Assembly (NCBI RefSeq): GCF_000142905.1 | Contig: NW_013657641.1 | Location: forward strand, 98,321 to 162,320 | DNA from: Thecamonas trahens ATCC 50062 | Lineage: Eukaryota > Apusozoa > Apusomonadida > Apusomonadidae | Length of the DNA stretch: 64,000 nucleotides | Direction of reading: 5' to 3' | Part shown: in pieces, positions 10,752-19,976 of the stretch | How the letters are laid out: the number at the start of each line of letters is the position of its first letter | Position numbering within the stretch: the first letter of the stretch is position 1 | The notes under the pieces: generated by a model | The model's database searches: none | What the model saw: only the letters and a program-made list of their open reading frames with translations | What the model was told of the DNA's origin: nothing | Position numbers and translations under genes: made by a program

Positions 10752-12215
10752 CTACAAGGCTGTTGGCAAATCTGCGGCAGTGTTGGGCGTAGTGAGCCGC
10801 TCGACAACAGCAGTGTCGCCGGCGCGGGTGGCGGCGATGATGGTGGCGGCGGCATGTGGATCGAGACCGATGCGCGAATGGGCAACGAGGCGCGTAACGA
10901 CGGCAAGGTGGCCTCCGCGAGCAGCCCAGCGGAGCGCGTAGTGGCTGTAAGCTGAGGGATCGACGCGGTCGTCGGCGAGGAGCAGTTCGACAACTGCCAG
11001 GTGGCCGCAGCCCGAGGCGGTGGCAATGGCGTGGTTGTCGTTGGCCGAGGGGTCGACCCGTGGATCGGCGAGGAGGGCACGGACAACCGCGGCGTGCCCG
11101 CGGTGAGCGGCAGCGACCAGCGCCTCGTTGCTGTCGGCGGCGGGATCGACGCGTTCGTCGGCGAGAAGCAGCATGACGACGTCGAGGTGGCCGTACTTGG
11201 AGGCTATCTGGAGGGCGTGGCTGTTGGCGGACGATGGATCAACGCGCGGATGCGCAAGGAGCGAAGCAACGACGTCGGTGTGCCCGCGAAAGGCGGCGGC
11301 GATGAGCGCCTCGTTGTTGTCGGCCGAGGGGTCAATGCGGGTGTCGGCGAGGAGCAGGTCGACGACGGCGCAGTGGCCGTTGCCGGCGGCAACGCGGATG
11401 GCAAAGTCATTGTAGGCCGTCGGATCAACCCGGACGTCGGCTAGCAGCAGCTCGACCATGCGGGTCAGGCCATGGCCGGCCGCCCACCGGATGGCGGTGT
11501 TGTTGTCGGCGGCAGGATCGGTGCTCGGGTGTGCCAGCAGCAGCCGGAGCATCGGCTCGCAATTGGTCCGGGTCGCGGCACGGAGCGCGTAGTTGTTCTC
11601 CAGCGAGGCATCGACTGCCTCGTCGTCGAGCAGCCACTCCACAAGGGCAAGCATGCCCATCTGGGCACCAATGGCCACCATCAACGCACGCTCATCGGCA
11701 TCCAGCCGCGGCGCGAGCTCCATGGCCAGCTCCTCATTGCCATAGGCCGCGGCCATAGCACCGACGCCAACCATACGCTGGCAGCCTTCCCACACAACCT
11801 GTCCAAAGGCGTCGTCCCATCCGATCTCACACGCGGCGCCGCTGGCAGCCATGGCAGCCACCAGCGCGTGCCACGCCGGATCAGTGGCACAACCGCCGTC
11901 AAAGACCTCCATCATCCGCTCGCCATCGGCCCAAAAGCCCGCGCGATCATCCTCATCTAGCCGGCGGACGACATGGCAAGCAGCCCGCCAGTTCCGCGCC
12001 TCCACGCTCACATCCCATCCCGCCAATGCCATGGCCAGCCCGCGACCATATTCGGATCCGAGCAGAGCCCGGTGAAGCGAGCGGCAGGTCGTTGCCAGCG
12101 CCACCACGTCGCCGGACTCGAGCACGTTGGAATGAAAGGCAATGAGATGAACGACTTCGGTGGGAAGCTCCTGAAGGCCAAAGCTCTGATGCGGCGAGCT
12201 CGTGTTGCTTGCCAT
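10752..12215 (-). CDS. F-box-like, ankyrin-repeat protein
   Basis: About 487 residues. The N-terminus (about residues 12-60, LQELPTEVVHLIAFHSN then LATTCRSLHRALLG) looks like an F-box, the Skp1-binding module of SCF ubiquitin ligases. The rest is about nine or ten ankyrin-type repeats of about 33 residues with a regular lineage-specific core, LLADxRVDPSAxxNxAL, followed by AAxxGHLAVVxLLL. This suggests a substrate adaptor for ubiquitylation; the target is unknown. I use the ATG at 12215 (MASNTSS); eight upstream codons are open but lack an ATG. The stop is 2 bases inside the edge of the 32-bp minisatellite region. Recent repeat expansion is likely because the repeats resemble each other closely. 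Confidence 0.8.
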   Translation of the reverse strand: MASNTSSPHQSFGLQELPTEVVHLIAFHSNVLESGDVVALATTCRSLHRALLGSEYGRGLAMALAGWDVSVEARNWRAACHVVRRLDEDDRAGFWADGERMMEVFDGGCATDPAWHALVAAMAASGAACEIGWDDAFGQVVWEGCQRMVGVGAMAAAYGNEELAMELAPRLDADERALMVAIGAQMGMLALVEWLLDDEAVDASLENNYALRAATRTNCEPMLRLLLAHPSTDPAADNNTAIRWAAGHGLTRMVELLLADVRVDPTAYNDFAIRVAAGNGHCAVVDLLLADTRIDPSADNNEALIAAAFRGHTDVVASLLAHPRVDPSSANSHALQIASKYGHLDVVMLLLADERVDPAADSNEALVAAAHRGHAAVVRALLADPRVDPSANDNHAIATASGCGHLAVVELLLADDRVDPSAYSHYALRWAARGGHLAVVTRLVAHSRIGLDPHAAATIIAATRAGDTAVVERLTTPNTAADLPTAL

Positions 12216-12395
12216 GCCCAAACAACTCGCCTTGTACAAGGTGGTGGCTCGCGCGCGCGGTTGAGTTGAGTCGTGTCGTGCTGACGCGTGAGGGTTGGCA
12301 TCACCGTCAGCCGCAGGACGCAGTCAACTCGACACTCTGTGGACTCTGCCCGGAGACTGGATCGTTGGATCAGAGTTTACTCTGGCAAGAGGAGC

Positions 12396-13815
<1,420 letters not shown>

Positions 13816-14401
13816 AGTTATTGCGCGTGCAAGAGTGTGGGTGGGTGAGAGGTGAGGCTGTGGCTATGGCTCTGGCTGTGGCTGTGGCTGCTGTCACTGT
13901 CGCTGTCGCTATCTCCGCTGGTCGTCGTCGTCGTCGTCGTCGTTTCGTTGACTGTGGATGGTTTTGTTCCATGGGAGGGAATGGGGATGGAGATGGCTCA
14001 CGATCGGGGATAGCTCACGATGAGGGATGGAATACCGGAGAAGGAGGAAGCGAGGATATCTGTGGGCGTTCATCGCTGCTACTGCGTGTGCTCTCTGTCG
14101 TCCCGTTCTGATCTAAATCAGCCCGAACAACCGCCGCACGCCTCGCGAGTGACGAGTCCTCCGTCCGATCGGGTTCGTCTTGCCCTTCAAGTCAGCGGTG
14201 AGGAGAGCATCACTTGTGATGATGCAAAAGTACGGCGGTGAGCATCGCTTGGCATTGCATTTGCGCTCGCGCGGAGCTTGGATCGGTCGAGGGCGAAGGG
14301 CGGCCGGCCAACAAGCGCTGAGATCGGCAGCAGTGTTGGAAGCGGGTAGAGCGGGTAGAGGCCACAGACTCGACGAGCAAGGACAGTTGTGGGTAGCAAA
14401 C
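13816..14401. other. Divergent promoter region between enolase and the FGE-like gene
   Basis: 586 bases with no supported gene. It holds simple repeats: ggctgtggct units at about 13856-13890 and a GTC triplet run at about 13921-13943. The frame of the FGE-like gene is open back to 14180 but reads as Arg-rich, non-conserved sequence, so I treat it as leader. Confidence 0.5.
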
Positions 14402-15133
14402 ATGACGTTGAGGTACCGGTCAGACTGGGTATGGGCAAAGGTGTACATGGTACTGGTAACGGCTGTGATTCTGGTGAGCTTGGCCTGTGGCCAGGCGGCG
14501 GCAGGCGGCGGACGGCTGGCGGTGCGGACGAGCGATCGGGTGGCGCATGTCGAGGTCGATGTGGTGAGCGTGGCCGAGTTTCGGGAGTTTGTCCAGTCGA
14601 CAGGATGGGAGACCGAGGCTGAGGGCTATGGATGGTCACTGGTGGCGCTGCCGCCCTCAGATGACGCCGAGCCGCTCGCAGAAAATGCCATCCCGCCTCC
14701 GCTCCTCGCTCGCGAGATCGATTGGTGGCAGCTCGCAGGCGTGTCATGGGCAGGTGGACTGGCTGAGGACGGCGACGCGGTGGGTCATGTTTCGTTCCAT
14801 GACGCCGAGGGCTACTGCTCGTGGCGCGATCCGAGCTACGGCCGCGTAGCGTCGGTCGAGGAATGGGAGGCTTTGCCGGAGCTTTATCGGACGCTCTCGG
14901 CGCCTGCCGCGTACGAATGGCTCGGACCGGACGTGGATGACAGCAGCGGCGCGCCGCAGGCTACTATTGCGCCGTTTGTGGGTGGCGGCGAAGGCATTGA
15001 CCTCGATCTAGACCGGCTGGACATCGACGTCTCGGCGGATCGGCTCTCGTTCCGGTGCGCGTACGACATCCCGTACGACATCATGACCGAGCTGATGGAC
15101 GAGGACCTCGACGATTTGCTCGATCTCTACTAA
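14402..15133 (+). CDS. Secreted sulfatase-modifying-factor (FGE)-like protein, active-site segment missing
   Basis: 243 residues. The N-terminus from the chosen ATG has a typical signal peptide (hydrophobic core YMVLVTAVILVSLACG, cut near QAAAG). The mature part follows the formylglycine-generating enzyme fold: VSVAEFREFVQSTGWETEAE, then WW..AGVSW, VGHVSFHDAEGYCSW, RVASVEEWEAL and a final SFRCAY. Formylglycine-generating enzyme oxidises a sulfatase Cys using a Cys pair in an RGGSF/Y..C....C segment near the C-terminus. That segment is absent; a Gly/Asp-rich linker stands in its place, and the protein is shorter than the family. It is therefore probably a non-catalytic SUMF2-like or lectin-like relative in the ER or outside the cell. 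Earlier in-frame starts would bury the signal peptide, so I choose 14402. Confidence 0.68.
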   Translation: MTLRYRSDWVWAKVYMVLVTAVILVSLACGQAAAGGGRLAVRTSDRVAHVEVDVVSVAEFREFVQSTGWETEAEGYGWSLVALPPSDDAEPLAENAIPPPLLAREIDWWQLAGVSWAGGLAEDGDAVGHVSFHDAEGYCSWRDPSYGRVASVEEWEALPELYRTLSAPAAYEWLGPDVDDSSGAPQATIAPFVGGGEGIDLDLDRLDIDVSADRLSFRCAYDIPYDIMTELMDEDLDDLLDLY

Positions 15134-15507
15134 GGACGGCACCCCACTCGCAGCTGGCCGACTCTATCACCACGCCCGAACCATCCCGCCGTACCCCTTT
15201 GTGGCCACGACACAGCCGGGCGCCACACACATGATCAATCGCCACAGCATATCAAGGCTCTCCCCATTGATGGCAGATAAACATCATGCATGCGATGACT
15301 ATGACGCCCGCATCCGTACCGAAAAAAAGTCTTCCGCCAAGCCAGGTAAGTGATGGCTCAGCCAGGACGGAGGAGCGATCCGGCCTAGGGCTGATTGCCC
15401 GGGGGGAGGGGGACGGCTGAGGGCGGCGGGCGGCTGAGAGGCAAGGTCGAGGCAAGGTCGTGGTGAGGGTATGAGTGAGAGGCTGGAACACTCGACTTGT
15501 GTGGACC
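15134..15507. other. Spacer upstream of NDUFS5
   Basis: 374 bases without a supported coding region. A good donor-like gtaagt lies at about 15344 after a short open stretch, so an untranslated first exon of the next gene is possible. A G-rich stretch follows. Confidence 0.35.
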
Positions 15508-16685
15508 ATGGCGTCTCAGTTTGGCGTGCGTGCAGGAACGGGGCGTTGCCATCAGTTCTGGAAGGCCTTTGAGGAGTGCATGGACACGTACGTGTGTGTG
15601 TGGGGGGAGGGGGTGGGGGGGGGGAGGGGGGGGCTGAGAGGGAGAAAAGATCCCACCGCATGGGGGGAAGGGGAAGGGGAAGGAAGGGAGGGGACGGGAA
15701 GAGGGGGAGGGGGAGGGGGGGGGGGGAGGGGAAAGGGGAAGGGGGTGAGTAGACATGGGTTGGGAGGACAGGAAGGGAGNNNNNNNNNNNNNNNNNNNNN
15801 NNNNNNNNNNNNNNNNNNNNNNNNNNNNNNNNNNNNNNNNNNNNNNNNNNNNNNNNNNNNNNNNNNNNNNNNNNNNNNNTTAAAGACAAAACGCGCAAAC
15901 ACATACACAGAGATTTATTTTTTTTTGTTTGTTTTCTATTTCCTGTCTCCCACCAATAAGAAACGTAAAAAGATAGATACTATTACGTTATAATGAAAAA
16001 AAAAAAAAATCATAAAATGTTATTTAACATCAAAAAAATATCTTTTCCATACTACTCCACATGCTTAGCACCTCAAAAGACACAAAAAAGGCAGTTCTCT
16101 ACCTCCCCCCCCCCCCCCCCCAGCATCCAATTCACTCCGGCAACCCACTCTTCTATACTTAACCACCACAGTTTTCGTAGCACCCAAGATGAAAAAGAGA
16201 GTTAACGCCATCAAAAATAAGTGGCGGGGGATACTGCATATACTACATACTGTATACTGAAGTATGTCTCCCTCTCCCTCCCTCCCTCGCCCTTCCTTCC
16301 TCCCTCCCTTCCTCCCACACTGCCATCATCCACTCTGTCTTGCTGAGGGTGAGAGTTAAGATGGGGAGTTGGGAGGGAGGGCGGAGGTGGCCTTCTTCGC
16401 AGAGTGTTGTGCTGTGGTGGCTATGATGGAAATGATTCAGGACTGCTGCTGGAGGGCTTGATGGCAGGTGATGGACATGATCAAACTCACGGCGATGTGA
16501 TGCGATGGGATGGGTGCGGGGGATGCGGATGTAGGACGACAACGGGTACCGAGTGCCGTCTTATTCGCGAGGACTACATCGAGTGCCTCCATCACAAGAA
16601 GGAGTTTGCTCGTGCGGCGCAGGTCGAGGCTGCCCGGGAGCTCAAGGCCTCGGGCGGCGGCGATGACCACGGTCACGGCCACTGA
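15508..16685 (+). CDS. NDUFS5: NADH dehydrogenase iron-sulfur protein 5 (complex I, CHCH type)
   Basis: Accessory subunit of mitochondrial complex I, in the intermembrane space. Two exons: 15508-15587 (MASQFGVRAGTGRCHQFWKA, ending at ECMD plus two bases) and 16535-16685 (starting after gcggatgtag). The phases fit (2 then 1) and rebuild a coiled-coil-helix-coiled-coil-helix protein of about 76 residues. Its four cysteines are in RCHQF, FEECMD, TECRLIRED and YIECLHHKKE, matching the family pattern of two Cys pairs. The tail is Gly/Asp/His-rich (GGGDDHGHGH). The intron spans the 100-N gap and an AT-rich patch, so its true length is unknown. Neither exon alone would be convincing; the joined Cys spacing is the main evidence. 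Confidence 0.82.
15600..15779. repeat. G-rich low-complexity run up to the assembly gap
   Basis: Long (GGGGA/GGGGGA) sequence from the NDUFS5 intron donor to the first gap. Such sequence is hard to read and assemble, and it probably caused the gap. It encodes nothing. Confidence 0.85.
15780..15879. other. Assembly gap (100 N)
   Basis: Exactly 100 undetermined bases, the usual placeholder for a gap of unknown size, flanked by a G-rich run on the left and AT-rich sequence on the right. Confidence 0.99.
15880..16250. other. AT-rich patch of foreign composition inside the NDUFS5 intron
   Basis: About 370 bases rich in A and T (runs of T near 15915, of A near 15993, plus a C run at about 16106-16122), against a strongly GC-rich background. 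No protein or RNA gene is recognised. It abuts the gap and could be a contig-end artefact, an organellar or bacterial fragment, or a real AT-rich intron segment. Confidence 0.8.
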
Positions 16686-17046
16686 GTTCAAGTAAAACAT
16701 GCTATGATCTCGTTGGTAAACATCTGCGACAGGTCCGTAGAGGAAGCAGATCCCATCCAGAGCTACCCCACCTTTGGCCCACCGTCTCGCGGCTCCATAT
16801 CAGCTTTGATCATGCTCAGCCCGATCACAGCCATCTTCCCCCACATCCAGCCGAAAGCCCTCCTCCACCACGACGGCACCCACCCACTATCACGTCTCAC
16901 CCATCCTCAAGCCCATTGCCCCATCGCTTCCACTGATCCATCATGGCAAACAAGCCGGCTGCGCCTCCAGCTTGATCAGCAACTGACATGATCGCGATCG
17001 CGATCACGATCACCTCACTCTCTCTCTCTCTCCCCCCCCCCCACCC
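16686..17046. other. Spacer with GATCGC palindromic repeat and polypyrimidine run before an ATG
   Basis: No gene is seen in these 361 bases. At 16990-17012 the sequence is gatcgcgatcgcgatcacga followed by tca, a self-complementary run. It is followed by (CT)n and a run of C that stops four bases before the ATG of the next gene. A similar CT run lies at about 18343-18372. Confidence 0.55.
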
Positions 17047-18189
17047 ATGGACAACATCCACGAGGAGCTGGCTGCAGTCCTCGCCTCGGTGACAGGAGCA
17101 GAGCGGCATCTTCGGTCGCTCCTCCGGTCGTACCGCATGCTCAGCAAGACGGCAGACAAGGCCAGGGCGGGCATGGGTTCTGGGCGGCTCGACGGCGAGG
17201 AAGCTGGAAGCGGCGGCGGAGGTGGTGATGGTGGACGAGGCGGACACGGCTCTGGTGGCGTAACCCGGTCGGAAAGCGGCTCGAGTGGCTTGAGCAGTGT
17301 TGGGCAAACCGATGGTGGCAAAAAAATGCCGCCCCCGGGGCTCAAATCCCGCGCAGGTGCGGTGGCCAAGGGTCGGACCCGGGTGCATGCGGCGTACGCG
17401 GGGCAGGTGGCGGCTATGGCGGCCATGAAGCAGGCCAGGGAGGGCTTTGTGGCTGCCGATGCTGCTGCGCGGGAAGAGGGTGGCGATTGTGCTGACGAGG
17501 GGCCAGACGATGGCCATGCAGACGCTGTGGCGCGTGCGCTGAGCACGCTCGAGCTCCTGCACTACATCCAGTCGTCGCCGTGGGATCCACAAGTCCGTTC
17601 ACAGGCCCAGATTGACGCCATGACCGCGGTGCTTGAGCGTTACTACGAATTGGCACAGGCGCACAAAGCTGCAGAGGCTGCAGAGAGCGACGTAGCCTTG
17701 GCCGAAGCTCCCGGAGCGGCTGGGAGAGCTGCCGGCGGCGGGTATGATTGGGACCACACGGCGCGCGCCCTTGACGCACTCCGTCGCGACTGGGAGCCCG
17801 ATGACGGCCTCCGCGGTGCACCGGCAATAGCAGCGCTGAGCGCGGACGATCTGTCGATCAAGGCGCAACCGCACACATCGTACGTGCTGCAGTGGCTGCC
17901 ACACGAGCTCTTCCCGCCGATGCGCCGCATCCTGCGGCCGCCCACGCCCAAGCTCGTGTACACCTCTGTCGACGAAGTCAGCCAGTTGGCACGGCTACAG
18001 TCAGAGCTCCAGGCCCGCATCCTAGACATCCTTGTAGTCCGCAACACCGAGACGCAGATCATCGACGGCCTGCTTCCGTCACTCGACCCGGCCGACCGCG
18101 AGTTCCGCGCCGCCGCCCGCGCCGCGCACTCGATTGTCCGTCACAGCGGCAAGGCTGCACCACTTGTCTTTGCCGTCCGCGATGAGTAG
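17047..18189 (+). CDS. Hypothetical protein, helical ends and Gly-rich middle
   Basis: 380 residues, single exon, start at the ATG directly after the C run. N-terminal helix (HEELAAVLASVTGAERHL), a Gly-rich disordered stretch (about 47-100), a helical Ala-rich middle, then a C-terminal helical region with SYVLQWLPHELFPP and VYTSVDEVSQLARLQSELQA, ending in VRDE. The C-terminus faintly recalls TEDC2, a centriolar partner of delta- and epsilon-tubulin, but I judge this from memory of a pattern (Tyr-Thr/Ser-Ser...Leu..Leu, then Leu-Leu-Pro) and give it little weight. No signal peptide, membrane segment or catalytic motif. Confidence 0.6.
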   Translation: MDNIHEELAAVLASVTGAERHLRSLLRSYRMLSKTADKARAGMGSGRLDGEEAGSGGGGGDGGRGGHGSGGVTRSESGSSGLSSVGQTDGGKKMPPPGLKSRAGAVAKGRTRVHAAYAGQVAAMAAMKQAREGFVAADAAAREEGGDCADEGPDDGHADAVARALSTLELLHYIQSSPWDPQVRSQAQIDAMTAVLERYYELAQAHKAAEAAESDVALAEAPGAAGRAAGGGYDWDHTARALDALRRDWEPDDGLRGAPAIAALSADDLSIKAQPHTSYVLQWLPHELFPPMRRILRPPTPKLVYTSVDEVSQLARLQSELQARILDILVVRNTETQIIDGLLPSLDPADREFRAAARAAHSIVRHSGKAAPLVFAVRDE

Positions 18190-18339
18190 AAATCCGACAA
18201 AATGATCTCGTTGAGGTGGATAGCTATGCCGCCCCCGCCCCCGCCCCCGCCCGCCCTCACCCCCTGCGCGATATTGGTCCTCATCCTGATCCTGATCCAG
18301 ATCCAGATCATACAAGCACACTATGATCAATCATACCCC

Positions 18340-18342
<3 letters not shown>

Positions 18343-18372
<30 letters not shown>
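18343..18372. repeat. (CT)n microsatellite
   Basis: Uninterrupted CT run followed by ccacctcc in the spacer between the hypothetical gene and the methyltransferase gene. The rest of the 328-base spacer (18190-18517) holds short C-rich repeats and atcctgatcc units and no gene. Confidence 0.85.
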
Positions 18373-18373
<1 letters not shown>

Positions 18374-18517
18374 CACCTCCCTAGCCATATCGGGACCTTC
18401 ATCGTGAATAATGGTCACTCTGTCGTCATCTCCCCCTTCCGTCTCCGACGTGCCCGATAGCGCTGGCGATCCTGATCCGCTCACCCGCCATCACCTCACC
18501 GTCTCCCACCCCACGCC

Positions 18518-19894
18518 ATGGCTCGCCGCAAGAAGCGCAAAGCCGGAGTCTCCCTGGCGGAAGCCAAGAAGAGGTTCAAGAACATGATGGGCGCAATGGT
18601 GACAGGAAACGGTGTGGCGTCAGCTCAATTCCATGCCATGGATGCCCTCCGGCTCAAAGTCGGGCAAGTCGGGCAAGTCGGGCAAGTCGGGCAAGTCGGG
18701 CAAGTCGGGCAAGTCGGGCAAGTCGGGCAAGTCGGGCAAGTCGGGCCAGACTGGGCAAAATTCGAAGAATGGCGGATGTGATGATGGCGCCACGACAATG
18801 GGCTTGGCTACTGAATTGGGCATGCCATCGCGACAGATGGCTTTGACGGATGAGGCGAGCATGCTGGCGGCGTCGGTCCGGCTAACGCCTGACTTTCCCT
18901 ACAAGTCGGCCAAGTCGGTGCTGGTGGTTGGCGATGGCAATCTTTCCTTTGCTCGTGGACTGGCTCTGGCCATGGCTCGGCTTCCTGGCGAGCGAAAGCT
19001 GGTAGCGACGACATATGATGCCCGCGGCGTGCTCTTTAGCAAGTACGTGGGCATGGATGCCATCGTCAAGAGCCTGACCTCCGAGGCCATGGCTCCATGG
19101 GTTTCGCTGGCGCACGGCGTTGACGCGCGGTCGCTGCATGGAGACAACGCGCATCCGGTTGTGACTGCCAACGCACCCTATGATGCCGTTGTGTTCAACT
19201 TTCCCACGTCGGCGGATCGACTGCCGGCGTCGATCTCGCCGCCATCCATCACGACCTGCTTGGCGAGTTCTTCACCTCGGCCCAGGCCGTCCTCACCCCT
19301 GATGGCGTGGTTGAGGTGGCACTCCGCGACACGACGTTTTACAACTCGTGGGACATCGATGGCGCCGCCGTCGACGCAGGCATGGTCGCCGTCAAGACCT
19401 ATCCCTTTGATGCTGCCCACTTTCCCGGTTACCGCAATGAGCGGACGGCCTCGGGCGGCCGCGCTCGCGTTGCGCCTGAGCTCTCCTCGGCCGTCGTGCA
19501 TGTCTATCGCGTCTCGCGCCGCAAGGCCAAGCGCAAGGCCGCCGCCGCACGCGCCGCCGCCTACATCAAGGCCCACGCCCCCGCCGCTGCGCCTGCCACA
19601 CCGTCCACCGCCGCCAGCGACGACGACGACGACGCCGCCCAGCCCCATGACGACGAAGCGGCTACCGCCGCCGGGATCGCCGCCGCCAACGCCGCCAAGG
19701 CTGCCGAACTTGCCGACGCCAATGGCGACGTGCTCATGGGCTTGGGCCTCGGCCGATCTGGCGTGTCCAGCGCCCCGCGTGGCGGCCGGCGCGGCGGCAA
19801 GCACGGTGGTCGCGGCCGCGGCAACGGCCGCAAGGGCAAGTCTTCTGGTCGCGGCCGATCCCGTGGTCGCGGCCGCGGACGTGGCCGCCATTGA
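18518..19894 (+). CDS. BMT5-like 25S rRNA uridine-N3 methyltransferase (broken by indels)
   Basis: Probable SAM-dependent methyltransferase of the large-subunit rRNA, nucleolar. The domain is recognised from VLVVGDGNLSFARGLA (SAM-binding loop), TTYDARGVLFSKY, LAHGVDARSL and DAVVFNFPTS; the order of these blocks is that of the yeast Bmt5/DUF2431 family. At the GG of 19214-19215 one base seems missing. Beyond it the other frame continues with VDLAAIHHDLLGEFFTSAQ, VEVALRDTTFYNSWDI and a basic RGRGRGRGRGR-like tail. The N-terminus MARRKKRKAG at 18518 is in a different frame from the domain. A 61-base GT-AG intron (18599-18659) would join them in phase 0 at the SGK repeat, or the gene starts at ATG 18633. 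Total about 440 residues. Confidence 0.7.
18660..18747 (+). repeat. 9-bp coding repeat (GGGCAAGTC), about nine to ten copies
   Basis: Reads as Ser-Gly-Lys repeats in the methyltransferase frame (and Gly-Gln-Val in the frame of the 18518 ATG). The near-perfect copies point to recent slippage. A basic SGK linker between a nucleolar-type N-terminus and the catalytic domain is plausible. Confidence 0.9.
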
Positions 19895-19976
19895 TGGTCC
19901 GGTAAACAGCATGTGCCTATTGTCGCCTCGTGGCACCACACCTCACTACCCCCGCGCGCCGTCTTTCCCGACCATC

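Noticed and set aside
10151-11086. Pro/His-rich frame across the 32-bp minisatellite
   Set aside because: The period of 32 changes frame each copy; the frame is open only because the repeat lacks stops, and it overlaps the ankyrin gene.
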